A stretch of DNA of 64,000 bases, taken from NCBI RefSeq assembly GCF_024764835.1, contig NZ_JALIGE010000074.1, forward strand, positions 393,243 to 457,242. The letters are read 5' to 3'. Position 1 is the first letter of the stretch. Each line of letters begins with the position of its first letter. Below, one piece after another: positions 8,753 to 16,853 of this stretch. Source of the DNA: Scandinavium hiltneri (GTDB lineage Bacteria > Pseudomonadota > Gammaproteobacteria > Enterobacterales > Enterobacteriaceae). Below the pieces are notes generated by a model. The model was not told the DNA's origin, made no database searches, and worked only from the letters and a program-made list of their open reading frames with translations. Both the position numbers and the translations under genes were made by a program.

Positions 8753-10393
8753 TACCGCCAGCAGTTGCGGGGTGATGATGCGCAGGAACATCACCAGCGG
8801 ATACACCGTGGCGTATGACAGCGCCGCCGCACCGCTGGTGGCATGCAGATTGTTGGCGAAGGCCAGCGCCGGGGGGTCGGTCATCGACCCGGCGAGCATC
8901 CCACACAGCGTCAGGTAGTTCATCTTAGCGAGCAGCCGCGCCAGAATGCCGACCGTCAGCAGCGGTACACCGGTGATGACGATGCCATAGGCAATCCAGC
9001 TCAGACCGTCTCCTTCGGTGAGCGTACGCACAAAATCACCACCGGATTTCAGCCCCACCACCGCCAGAAACAGCACAATGCCGAGTTCACGCAGTGCGAG
9101 GTTAGCGCTCGGTGGCATAAACCAGTACAGCTTGCCGATGCTGCCGATACGCCCGAGGATCAGCGCCATAATCAGCGGCCCGCCCGCCAGACCAAGCTTC
9201 AACGCCACCGGAAACCCTGGAATAAACAGCGGTACGGACCCGAGCAGTACCCCAAGCCCGATGCCAATAAATACCGGCAGCATTTGCACCTGCTGCAATT
9301 TTTGCTGAGCATTACCGACTTCGGCCGCCACTGCGTCAATCGACGCCGGACGCCCGACCAGATTGAGAATATCGCCAAACTGCAGGCTGGCATTACTGCT
9401 GGCGACCAGCTCGACGCCCGCACGATTAAGTCGGGAAATCACGACGTCATAACGCTGTTTAAAGTGAAGATCGCGGATTTTCTTGCCCAGAACCTTCTCG
9501 TTGGTGACGACCACGCGCTCCACTTTGAGGTCTGTTCCGCGCGTTGAAAGCGAGGTTTCCACTTCTTTACCGATCACCAGCTGCGCGTTGTGCAAATCCG
9601 CAGGCTGGCCCACCAGATGCAGTAAATCGCCGACCTGAATCAAGGTGCCCGGCGCCGGCACCATTAGCATCTCGTCGCGCTTGAGCCGCGAACAGATAAT
9701 GTTGTCGCTGTTGAGCACTGGCACATCCTGAATCGCCAGCGCGTTGAGATTTGGGTTTTCGACGCGGATATTTATGGTGTGCAGATTCGCGTGACCGTTG
9801 CCGACGCTGGAATCAAACTGCTGCGCTTCCTTTTCGACGTTGACCCGAAAGAACAGGCGAACCAGCCACATGGTCAGCAGAATGCCGCAAATCCCAAACG
9901 GATAGGCCATCGCGTAGCTCATTCCCATCTGATCGACGACGTCGAACGGCACGCCGAGATCGCGCAAAATCTGCTGTCCGGCCCCCAGCGCAGGCGTATT
10001 GGTGACGGCCCCGGAAAAAATACCGAGCATCACCGGCAGCGGAATGGCGAACAGTTTGTGGAGTAAAGCCGTCACCACGCCGCCAATCAGCACAATGAGA
10101 ATAGCGAAGAGATTAAGACGCAGGCCGGAAACCCTTAGCGAGGCGAAAAAACCCGGACCGACCTGGATACCGATGGTGTAGACGAACAGGATCAGGCCAA
10201 ATTCCTGAATGAAGTGCAGCATTGGGCTGCTGAGCGTGACACCGGCCTGCTCGACAAAATGGCCAACGATAATGCCGCCGAACAGCACTCCGCCGATACC
10301 AAACCCAACGCCGCGAATTTTGATATTGCCTATCCACAGCCCTATAACCGCCACCAGCGCCAACACGCTGACGGTCAATGCTATCTCACTCAT
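8732..10393 (-). CDS. yidE: Putative transport protein YidE (AspT/YidE/YbjL family)
   Basis: A 553-residue inner-membrane protein with two hydrophobic halves carrying the duplicated Asp-Al exchanger repeats, including GAVTNTPALGAGQ in the first and AGSMTDPPALAFANN in the second. Two cytosolic RCK-C (TrkA-C) domains lie between them at about residues 190-370. I chose the ATG at 10391-10393 (MSEIALTVSVLALVAVIGLW), which gives the E. coli length; the longer reading from 10474 runs through the ibpB terminator and is rejected. Substrate unknown. The last 21 bases overlap yidP tail to tail. Confidence 0.93.
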   Translation of the reverse strand: MSEIALTVSVLALVAVIGLWIGNIKIRGVGFGIGGVLFGGIIVGHFVEQAGVTLSSPMLHFIQEFGLILFVYTIGIQVGPGFFASLRVSGLRLNLFAILIVLIGGVVTALLHKLFAIPLPVMLGIFSGAVTNTPALGAGQQILRDLGVPFDVVDQMGMSYAMAYPFGICGILLTMWLVRLFFRVNVEKEAQQFDSSVGNGHANLHTINIRVENPNLNALAIQDVPVLNSDNIICSRLKRDEMLMVPAPGTLIQVGDLLHLVGQPADLHNAQLVIGKEVETSLSTRGTDLKVERVVVTNEKVLGKKIRDLHFKQRYDVVISRLNRAGVELVASSNASLQFGDILNLVGRPASIDAVAAEVGNAQQKLQQVQMLPVFIGIGLGVLLGSVPLFIPGFPVALKLGLAGGPLIMALILGRIGSIGKLYWFMPPSANLALRELGIVLFLAVVGLKSGGDFVRTLTEGDGLSWIAYGIVITGVPLLTVGILARLLAKMNYLTLCGMLAGSMTDPPALAFANNLHATSGAAALSYATVYPLVMFLRIITPQLLAVLFWGMG

Positions 10394-10472
10394 CGTATTT
10401 TCCCTGTGAATAACATTATTAACTGAAGGGATTCTTACAGAAATCGCGAGGGCTGTATGGATCGTGGCGCAC

Positions 10473-10497
10473 AAAAAAGCCCCGACTGACGGGGCTT
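10473..10497 (-). terminator. ibpB rho-independent terminator
   Basis: AAGCCCCG (10477-10484) and CGGGGCTT (10490-10497) form a strong GC stem. On the minus strand it is followed by six U residues (A-run at 10473-10478). It lies just after the ibpB stop and before the yidE start region. Confidence 0.92.
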
Positions 10498-10513
10498 CGG
10501 TGGCAATGAACGA

Positions 10514-10942
10514 TTAGCTGTTTAAGGCCGGGCGTTCGCTGATAGCGATTCGCTGCGGGGCGACTTCTTCCGGCACGTTGCGGGTCAAATCTATATGCAG
10601 CAGACCGTTGGTGAAGGTCGCGCCAGTGACTTCCATATGTTCCGCCAGCGTGAAGCTCAGATTGAACGCTTGCGTCACCAGACCCTGATGCAGGTATGAA
10701 GGCTCTTTTTCAGGTTTTGTCGGCATGCCTTTCACCGTCAGGCGTGTGCCCTCAAGCTGCACATCTAATTCGTCCTGACGGAACCCGGCCAGCGCCAGTG
10801 TAATGCGATAGTGGTTATCGTCGCTCTTTTCAATGTTATATGGCGGGAAGCCCTGGGCTTCACCGGTATTGAGCATCGCATTGGCCAGTTTATCGAAGCC
10901 AATCCACTGACGAAGCATTGGGGTTAAATCGTAATTACGCAT
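10514..10942 (-). CDS. ibpB: Small heat-shock protein IbpB
   Basis: A 142-residue alpha-crystallin (Hsp20) chaperone. It opens MRNYDLTPMLRQWIGFDKLA, has the crystallin core with LALAGFRQDELDVQLEGTRLTV, and ends with the I-x-I type anchor in QRIAISE. Family knowledge: IbpB coassembles with IbpA on aggregating proteins and hands clients to DnaK and ClpB. It lies 111 bases downstream of ibpA on the same strand and is probably co-transcribed from the sigma32 promoter. Its own leader has a second thermometer-like element. A strong terminator follows. The two paralogs share the MRN-D-L-P opening, reflecting duplication. Confidence 0.97.
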   Translation of the reverse strand: MRNYDLTPMLRQWIGFDKLANAMLNTGEAQGFPPYNIEKSDDNHYRITLALAGFRQDELDVQLEGTRLTVKGMPTKPEKEPSYLHQGLVTQAFNLSFTLAEHMEVTGATFTNGLLHIDLTRNVPEEVAPQRIAISERPALNS

Positions 10943-11053
10943 GGTATTTCTCCTTCTAAGAAGCGAGTGAGTGCCTGCAAGTTCTGGACTCGCAGTTGCT
11001 CCCTTACGGCAAGCATGGGTTTATTGTTGGGCGGCGTATCCCGCCCGTCGGAA
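10943..11053 (-). promoter_or_regulatory. ibpA-ibpB gap with hairpin and ROSE-like element
   Basis: The ibpB leader has UCGCU followed by an AAGGAG ribosome site, the arrangement of a ROSE-type thermometer (U-Y-G-C-U pairing with the Shine-Dalgarno). Further upstream, GGGCGG (11029-11034) and CCGCCC (11041-11046) form a stem just after the ibpA stop that could attenuate or be a processing site. The folding is my reading by eye. Confidence 0.6.
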
Positions 11054-11467
11054 TTAATTAATTTCGATGCGGCGTGGTTTATTAGCTTCTGGCACCACGC
11101 GTTCCAAATCGATATACAGCAGGCCATTCACCAGGTTCGCACCTTTTACGTGAATATTTTCTGCCAGCTGGAATTTGCGCTCGAAGTTTCGTTCGGCGAT
11201 GCCCTGATACAGATAAGAACGTTCTTTTTGTTCGTCAGGGTGAGAGCCTTTCACCACCAGCAGATTGTCCTGAGCGGTAATATCCAGCTCACTTTCTGCA
11301 AAACCTGCGACGGCAATGGCGATGCGATAATGGTTTTCGTCCACTAATTCAACGTTATACGGAGGATATCCGCCGTTGCTCTGGCTCTGGTTGTTTTCGA
11401 GCAGATTAAAAAGACGGTCAAAACCAATCGCGGAACGATACAGCGGGGAAAGATCGAAGTTACGCAT
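11054..11467 (-). CDS. ibpA: Small heat-shock protein IbpA
   Basis: A 137-residue Hsp20 chaperone, the E. coli length, beginning MRNFDLSPLYRSAIGFDRLF. The alpha-crystallin core includes IAVAGFAESELDITAQDNLLVV, and the C-terminal I-E-I anchor is in RRIEIN. It binds unfolding proteins under heat stress and, with IbpB, keeps them refoldable. Upstream are a near-consensus sigma32 promoter (11575-11602) and a roughly 100-base leader with a thermometer, so control is both transcriptional and translational. Nothing unusual in sequence or length. Confidence 0.97.
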   Translation of the reverse strand: MRNFDLSPLYRSAIGFDRLFNLLENNQSQSNGGYPPYNVELVDENHYRIAIAVAGFAESELDITAQDNLLVVKGSHPDEQKERSYLYQGIAERNFERKFQLAENIHVKGANLVNGLLYIDLERVVPEANKPRRIEIN

Positions 11468-11568
11468 AATAAAAAAGCTCCTGAAATCAGCGAGAATTTA
11501 CAGACCTTCCACAATGGACAGGTCACGCGCCCCGAACACCCCTCAGGCATGTTCGTTATCGGGTCACA
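11468..11568 (-). promoter_or_regulatory. ibpA ROSE-type RNA thermometer in the 5' leader
   Basis: On the minus strand the leader ends TCTCGCTGATTTCAGGAGC before the start codon. The UCGCU motif (U-Y-G-C-U family consensus) faces the AGGAGC ribosome site across a short loop, as in enterobacterial ROSE elements that melt on heating. The element's identity follows known ibpA biology; exact pairing beyond the last hairpin was not computed. Confidence 0.8.
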
Positions 11569-11574
11569 TTCTTA

Positions 11575-11602
11575 AAATGGGATCCTTTGAACGTTTATCA
11601 AG
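11575..11602 (-). promoter_or_regulatory. sigma32 promoter of ibpAB
   Basis: Read on the minus strand: CTTGATA (-35; consensus CTTGAAA), a 13-base spacer, then TCCCATTT (-10; consensus CCCCATNT, one mismatch). Predicted start near 11568, giving a leader of about 100 bases. The 310-base ibpA-yidQ gap otherwise holds only the yidQ promoter region. Confidence 0.88.
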
Positions 11603-11777
11603 GCTAACGGTCTTACTTTTTTTGCACTTTCGGCTGTAAGGCTTAGACTGGAGTACAGCTTTGGAAAGGAAAATGAGACAAGCGCCACAGAGCGCCGTTT
11701 CCGGACTATTTATTTTATCAGCGGGCCGTTATAACCCGATAGAGAGGCACTCCGCGTGCCGACAATGATGATATCGC

Positions 11778-12110
11778 ATGATGAAAAAGTTAATTTTGAT
11801 ACCTGTTTTTTACTCAGGGGTGATGGTTCTGGCAGGGTGCTCCAGCGTGATGTCTCACACTGGTGGCAAAGAAGGGACGTATCCTGGAACGCGTGCCAGT
11901 GCGGAGATGCTTAGCGATGAAACGACAGGCTGGGGAACCAAATCGCTGGTCGCTCTGGATATGCCGTTTACCGCCGTTGCCGATACGCTGCTGATACCGT
12001 GGGACTTGTTCCGCAAAGATAACGCTGTCCGATCTCGGGTTGAAAAGAGCGAACAACAAACGCAGGCGATGAACTCCGTTATCCCGCCTGCGGCGATGCC
12101 CGCTCCGTAA
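11778..12110 (+). CDS. yidQ: Outer-membrane-type lipoprotein YidQ (YceK/YidQ, DUF1375)
   Basis: A 110-residue predicted lipoprotein. MMKKLILIPVFYSGVMV is a signal peptide leading to lipobox L-A-G-C with the lipidated Cys at residue 21. The residues after it, S-S, predict sorting to the outer membrane. The mature part (HTGGKEGTYPGTRAS, ALDMPFTAVADTLLIPWDLFR) matches the family. No strong ribosome site is visible, and adjacent ATG codons at 11778 and 11781 both remain possible. It ends one base before the stop of convergent yidR. Function is unknown. Confidence 0.93.
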   Translation: MMKKLILIPVFYSGVMVLAGCSSVMSHTGGKEGTYPGTRASAEMLSDETTGWGTKSLVALDMPFTAVADTLLIPWDLFRKDNAVRSRVEKSEQQTQAMNSVIPPAAMPAP

Positions 12111-12111
12111 T

Positions 12112-13335
12112 TCAGTAGCCTGTTTGCGTAACCCATAGCTGACGATAGCCGTGGGTTTCCTGCATCCAGGCAACCGCCCGTCCGTTCGGGGAAAAGACTA
12201 CCGCATCGCCTGACGGCGGATTTTCATGATCGGCCGTCAAAAAGCGAATGTCCCCGCTCTGTGCATCGCACATCGCAATTCTGTCTTCCAGAACAAACCC
12301 TAAAGCCTGGCCTGACGGATGCCAGTTAAACGCCGACTGAATTCCACTGCACTGCGTTAATTGCCGCATTCCACTGCCTTCTGGCGCAATCAGCCATAGT
12401 TGCACCACGCCTGCATCATCTCGCATCAGAAACGCAATGCTATCGCCCTGCGGATTACAGCGTACCCAGTGACGTGGCACGTTGACTAGGCCGGGATACG
12501 CGCGGTCGTGAGTGAACGTCAGACGACGCTGAACCACTCCGGCAGGCGGCGCGGGTAAACTCTTTTCCGTGCCACACAGTGGCGCATCACCCGCTTGCTT
12601 CCAGCCGGCTTCACTCGTGGGCAGCGTGACGATAAACAGCTCTGGCACCTTTTCACCGTTCAGCGACAGCGTGTCGCCAATAAAAGCCAGCTGCGTATTG
12701 CCAACCCAACCTTCTTCGTAGGCGCGATTAATCTCATCACTGCCGGGCTGCGGCGTCGGCGTGGTCTGGCTCATCAGGACCGACCAATGACTGCCGGCAT
12801 ATTCACGCGGATGATGGCCCTGCGGCGTGACTGGCCCATACGGCGCTGCAACCCCGACATTACGCAAATCCAGAGCCTGATCGCGCTCATGCATGACGTG
12901 GTCGTTGTAGGTGAAGCTGACCAGCTCGCCGTTTGGGCTGTAAACGTGGACATGGCTTCCGCCGCGCAGCGCACCCGGCGTAAACGGCGGGGTAATATCC
13001 ATCGCATCGAGATTTTGGGTTTCGCCCTGAAACGTCACCACGCCACGGCGGTGATGGAAATCGTAGTGCCATGAATCATCAGGGTTTTCCGGGCCATGAA
13101 TAAACACATAACGTTCATCCTGCGGATGCACCGTTACCACGCCAACATGCGCGCCATCGGGGGCGGTATAAATCACGTCGTTTTCACCGCTGTGGCTATT
13201 GACGCGCTCAATGGTTTTTCCGGTAAACGACGCGCCGGAAGGACGCACGTCAAACACCAGCCATTGGCTATCGGGCGTCCAGGTTTGTGTGTTGGTGAGC
13301 TGATGATGGCGAGAGATGAAGGTGATTTGTTTCAT
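12112..13335 (-). CDS. yidR: YidR family protein (DUF3748, beta-propeller-like repeats)
   Basis: A 407-residue protein. It contains repeated TolB/WD-like segments (WTPDSQWLVFDVRPSG, YSPNGELVSFTYNDH, NPQGDSIAFLMRDDAG, SPNGRAVAWMQE) suggesting a six-or-more-bladed propeller. Start: the ATG at 13333-13335 gives MKQITFISRHHQ as in E. coli YidR; a longer frame to 13377 is rejected. Its ribosome site AGGGT lies in the 3' arm of a perfect 10-bp inverted repeat. No signal peptide is seen. Function is not established; an interaction or enzymatic role in polysaccharide metabolism would be guesswork. Confidence 0.9.
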   Translation of the reverse strand: MKQITFISRHHQLTNTQTWTPDSQWLVFDVRPSGASFTGKTIERVNSHSGENDVIYTAPDGAHVGVVTVHPQDERYVFIHGPENPDDSWHYDFHHRRGVVTFQGETQNLDAMDITPPFTPGALRGGSHVHVYSPNGELVSFTYNDHVMHERDQALDLRNVGVAAPYGPVTPQGHHPREYAGSHWSVLMSQTTPTPQPGSDEINRAYEEGWVGNTQLAFIGDTLSLNGEKVPELFIVTLPTSEAGWKQAGDAPLCGTEKSLPAPPAGVVQRRLTFTHDRAYPGLVNVPRHWVRCNPQGDSIAFLMRDDAGVVQLWLIAPEGSGMRQLTQCSGIQSAFNWHPSGQALGFVLEDRIAMCDAQSGDIRFLTADHENPPSGDAVVFSPNGRAVAWMQETHGYRQLWVTQTGY

Positions 13336-13341
13336 GAAGAT

Positions 13342-13370
13342 ACCCTGATGCGCGTTGGTGGCATCAGGGT
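13342..13370. promoter_or_regulatory. Perfect 10-bp inverted repeat at the yidR ribosome-binding site
   Basis: ACCCTGATGC (13342-13351) and GCATCAGGGT (13361-13370) flank a 9-base centre in the yidA-yidR gap. On the yidR strand the 3' arm contains AGGG placed 7-8 bases before the ATG. The upstream arm abuts a TGC-TATACC extended -10-like sequence. It may be an RNA hairpin masking the ribosome site, an operator, or a read-through barrier after yidA. Confidence 0.7.
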
Positions 13371-13393
13371 ATAGCAAAGTCTATTTGTTTACA

Positions 13394-14206
13394 TCACTGC
13401 AGAACGAACTTCTCAATCGCGTAGGCAACGCCGTCTTCCAGGTTAGATTTAGTCACGAAGTTGGCGACTTCTTTCACCGATGGAATGGCGTTTTCCATTG
13501 CCACGCCCATCCCGGCGTATTCAATCATGGCGATGTCGTTTTCCTGATCGCCGAGAGTCATTACCTCTTCCGGCTTGATGCCTAACGTATCGGCCAGAGA
13601 TTTCACGCCGGTGCCTTTATTGACGCGTTTATCGAGGATTTCGAGGAAGTACGGCGCACTTTTCAGCACGGTATACTTCTCTTTCACTTCTGCCGGAATG
13701 CGGGCGATAGCTTTATCGAGAATGGCTGGCTCGTCGATCATCATTACTTTCAGCAGCTGAATATCACGCGCCATGTTTTCCGCTTCGCAGAATACCAGTG
13801 GGATGGTGGCGACAAAAGATTCATGCACGGTGTAGTAGCTGACGTCGCGGTTCGCGGTGTACAGCGTGTTGCGGTCGAGCGCGTGGAAGTGAGAACCCAC
13901 ATCGCGGGAAAGCTGTTCCAGGTAGCGATAATCGTCATAACTCAGCGCCGTTTGTGCCACCGTGCTGCCATCACTGGCTTTCTGAACCAGCGCGCCGTTA
14001 TAGGTGATGCAGTAATCGCCTTCCTGCTCCATGTGCAGCTCTTTCAGGTAGTTATGAACACCTGCATACGGGCGACCGGTACACAGCACCACCTTCACGC
14101 CACGCTCACGCGCAGCCGCAATGGCCTGTTTAACCGCCGGAGAAATTGTATGGTCGGGCAGCAGCAATGTTCCGTCCATGTCGATTGCAATGAGTTTGAT
14201 AGCCAT
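13394..14206 (-). CDS. yidA: Sugar/nucleotide phosphatase YidA (HAD, Cof subfamily)
   Basis: A 270-residue HAD-superfamily hydrolase of the Cof type. Motif I is AIDMDGTLLLPDHT (the two Asp residues are nucleophile and acid/base), motif II CTGRPY, and motif IV TLGDQENDIAM. A C2 cap lies between motifs II and III. E. coli YidA dephosphorylates several sugar phosphates in vitro, including alpha-D-glucose-1-phosphate; the physiological substrate is uncertain. It lies between yidR and gyrB on the same strand, separated from gyrB by a terminator, so it has its own promoter in 14207-14325. Confidence 0.95.
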   Translation of the reverse strand: MAIKLIAIDMDGTLLLPDHTISPAVKQAIAAARERGVKVVLCTGRPYAGVHNYLKELHMEQEGDYCITYNGALVQKASDGSTVAQTALSYDDYRYLEQLSRDVGSHFHALDRNTLYTANRDVSYYTVHESFVATIPLVFCEAENMARDIQLLKVMMIDEPAILDKAIARIPAEVKEKYTVLKSAPYFLEILDKRVNKGTGVKSLADTLGIKPEEVMTLGDQENDIAMIEYAGMGVAMENAIPSVKEVANFVTKSNLEDGVAYAIEKFVLQ

Positions 14207-14325
14207 AGGATCCCCGAGATAAGTGAGTTCTTACTCATGCTAACGCGATTTAGCTCAAAAAACAGCAAAAGAGTCAGGGTAAAAGGGGGATGGAGATCGA
14301 GGCGGGAATTCCTCTTTTGCGGCAA

Positions 14326-14360
14326 TAAAAAGCCCGGTGGCGCTAGCGCTCACCGGGCTT
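14326..14360 (-). terminator. gyrB terminator
   Basis: AAGCCCGGTG (14330-14339) and CACCGGGCTT (14351-14360) form a 10-bp stem with a U-run on the minus strand (A-run at 14327-14331). It ends the dnaA-dnaN-recF-gyrB transcript. Confidence 0.93.
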
Positions 14361-14410
14361 ACGTAATTTGTCGCCCCAGCAAGCGTTAACACCACCGGGG
14401 AACACGTTAC

Positions 14411-16825
14411 TTAGATATCGATGTTCGCCGCTTTCAGGGCATTTTCTTCGATAAATGCACGACGCGGTTCAACAGCATCACCCATCAGGGTAGTGAACAG
14501 CTGGTCGGCAGCGATTGCATCTTTGACGGTCACGCGCAGCATACGGCGGCTTTCTGGATCCATGGTGGTTTCCCACAGCTGATCCGGGTTCATTTCACCC
14601 AGGCCTTTATAACGCTGAATAGACAGACCGCGACGGGACTCTTTCACCAGCCATTCCAGCGCCTGTTCGAAGCTGGTAATCGGCTGACGGCGTTCGCCAC
14701 GTTCGATGAACGCGTCTTCTTCAATCAGACCGCGCAGCTTCTCGCCGAGCGTGTACAAACGACGGTATTCACCACCGGTCACAAACTCCTGATCCAGCGG
14801 GTAATCAGTGTCCACACCGTGAGTACGCACGCGGATGATTGGCTCAAACAGATGCAGCTCAGTGTTCTCACGAACATCGAACTTCCACATGCTTCCGTGC
14901 TGCTCATCTTCATTCAGCTGAGTAACCAGCTGATTTACCCAACGCGTCACTTTCTGCTCGTCACTGAGATCGGCTTCAACCAGCGTTGGCTGATACACCA
15001 GCTCTTTCAGCAGTGAACGCGGGAAGCGACGTTCCATACGGACAATCATTTTCTGTGCAGCGTTGAATTCTGCCACCAGTTTTTCCAGCGCTTCACCCGC
15101 CAGCGCCGGTGCGCTCGCGTTGGTGTGCAGAGTTGCACCATCAAGCGCGATAGAAATCTGATACTGATCCATCGCTTCATCGTCTTTAATATACTGTTCC
15201 TGCTTGCCTTTTTTCACTTTGTACAGAGGCGGCTGGGCGATATACACGTGGCCACGTTCTACGATTTCAGGCATCTGACGATAGAAGAAGGTCAATAGCA
15301 GCGTACGGATGTGCGAGCCATCGACGTCGGCATCGGTCATGATGATGATGCTGTGATAGCGAAGTTTGTCCGGGTTGTATTCGTCACGACCAATGCCGCA
15401 CCCCAGCGCAGTGATAAGCGTTGCCACTTCCTGCGAGGAGAGCATTTTGTCGAAGCGGGCTTTCTCAACGTTGAGGATTTTACCCTTCAGCGGCAGAATC
15501 GCCTGGTTCTTACGGTTACGCCCCTGCTTAGCAGAGCCGCCCGCGGAGTCCCCTTCCACGAGGTACAGTTCGGACAGCGCCGGATCGCGTTCCTGGCAAT
15601 CCGCCAGTTTGCCCGGCAGGCCTGCTAAGTCCAGTGCGCCTTTACGACGGGTCATTTCACGGGCTCTACGCGCCGCTTCTCGGGCACGTGCCGCATCGAT
15701 AATTTTGCCAACAACGATTTTTGCATCGGACGGGTTTTCCAGCAGGTATTCTGCCAGCAATTCGTTCATCTGCTGCTCAACCGCAGTCTTCACTTCGGAA
15801 GAAACCAGTTTGTCTTTGGTCTGCGAAGAGAACTTCGGATCGGGTACTTTCACGGAAACAACGGCAATCAGGCCTTCACGGGCATCGTCACCGGTGGCGC
15901 TGACTTTGGCTTTTTTGCTGTAGCCTTCTTTGTCCATGTAAGCATTCAGCGTACGGGTCATTGCCGTACGGAAACCGACAAGGTGAGTACCGCCATCGCG
16001 CTGTGGAATGTTGTTGGTAAAGCAGTAGATGTTTTCCTGGAAACCATCGTTCCACTGCAGCGCAACTTCAACGCCGATGCCGTCTTTTTCGGTGGAGAAA
16101 TAGAAGATATGCGGGTGAATTGGCGTTTTGTTTTTGTTCAGATACTCAACGAACGCTTTGATACCGCCTTCGTAGTGGAAATGATCTTCTTTACCGTCAC
16201 GCTTGTCGCGCAGGCGGATAGAAACGCCGGAGTTCAGGAACGACAGCTCGCGCAGGCGTTTAGCCAGAATGTCGTATTCAAACTCGATGACATTCGTGAA
16301 GGTTTCATAACTTGGCCAGAAACGCACCTGGGTCCCGGTCACATCGGTATCACCGGTCACCGCCAACGGAGCCTGTGGCACGCCGTGAACATAAATCTGG
16401 TGGTGAACTTTGCCTTCGCGGCGAATCACCAGTTCCAGCTTCTGCGACAGGGCGTTTACCACTGAAACGCCTACGCCGTGCAGACCACCGGACACTTTAT
16501 AAGAGTTGTCATCGAATTTACCGCCTGCGTGCAGAACGGTCATGATAACTTCCGCTGCAGAAACCCCCTCTTCCGGGTGAATGCCGGTCGGAATACCACG
16601 GCCATCATCCGTTACGGAAACGGAATTATCGGCGTGGATAGTGACAACGATATCTTTACAGTGACCCGCGAGCGCTTCGTCGATAGCGTTATCCACAACC
16701 TCGAATACCATGTGGTGCAGACCGGTGCCGTCATCCGTGTCGCCGATATACATACCCGGGCGCTTACGCACCGCATCCAGCCCTTTCAGGACTTTGATAC
16801 TGGAGGAGTCATAAGAATTCGACAT
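14411..16825 (-). CDS. gyrB: DNA gyrase subunit B
   Basis: An 804-residue ATPase subunit of DNA gyrase; it supplies the ATP hydrolysis that drives negative supercoiling by the GyrA2GyrB2 complex. The GHKL ATPase domain shows VVDNAIDEALAGHC, DGRGIPTGIH and GGLHGVGVSVVN in the first 125 residues. The TOPRIM domain has VEGDSAGGSAKQGRNRKNQA near 424 and MTDADVDGSHIRTL near 498-502, carrying the Mg2+-binding acidic residues. Asp426 and Lys447, sites of quinolone resistance changes, are wild type. Start ATG 16823-16825 (MSNSYDSSSIKVLKGLD). It follows recF by 28 bases. Confidence 0.99.
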   Translation of the reverse strand: MSNSYDSSSIKVLKGLDAVRKRPGMYIGDTDDGTGLHHMVFEVVDNAIDEALAGHCKDIVVTIHADNSVSVTDDGRGIPTGIHPEEGVSAAEVIMTVLHAGGKFDDNSYKVSGGLHGVGVSVVNALSQKLELVIRREGKVHHQIYVHGVPQAPLAVTGDTDVTGTQVRFWPSYETFTNVIEFEYDILAKRLRELSFLNSGVSIRLRDKRDGKEDHFHYEGGIKAFVEYLNKNKTPIHPHIFYFSTEKDGIGVEVALQWNDGFQENIYCFTNNIPQRDGGTHLVGFRTAMTRTLNAYMDKEGYSKKAKVSATGDDAREGLIAVVSVKVPDPKFSSQTKDKLVSSEVKTAVEQQMNELLAEYLLENPSDAKIVVGKIIDAARAREAARRAREMTRRKGALDLAGLPGKLADCQERDPALSELYLVEGDSAGGSAKQGRNRKNQAILPLKGKILNVEKARFDKMLSSQEVATLITALGCGIGRDEYNPDKLRYHSIIIMTDADVDGSHIRTLLLTFFYRQMPEIVERGHVYIAQPPLYKVKKGKQEQYIKDDEAMDQYQISIALDGATLHTNASAPALAGEALEKLVAEFNAAQKMIVRMERRFPRSLLKELVYQPTLVEADLSDEQKVTRWVNQLVTQLNEDEQHGSMWKFDVRENTELHLFEPIIRVRTHGVDTDYPLDQEFVTGGEYRRLYTLGEKLRGLIEEDAFIERGERRQPITSFEQALEWLVKESRRGLSIQRYKGLGEMNPDQLWETTMDPESRRMLRVTVKDAIAADQLFTTLMGDAVEPRRAFIEENALKAANIDI

Positions 16826-16853
16826 CAACGTTTCTCGCTCATTTAAACTTGGG

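Noticed and set aside
10394..10474. N-terminal extension of yidE to position 10474
   Set aside because: The extension overlaps the ibpB terminator (10473-10497) and lacks family similarity; start placed at 10393.
11673..11768. 31-codon frame before yidQ preceded by GGAAAGGA
   Set aside because: AGGA is too close to the ATG, the product is unremarkable, and nothing else supports translation; likely part of the yidQ leader.
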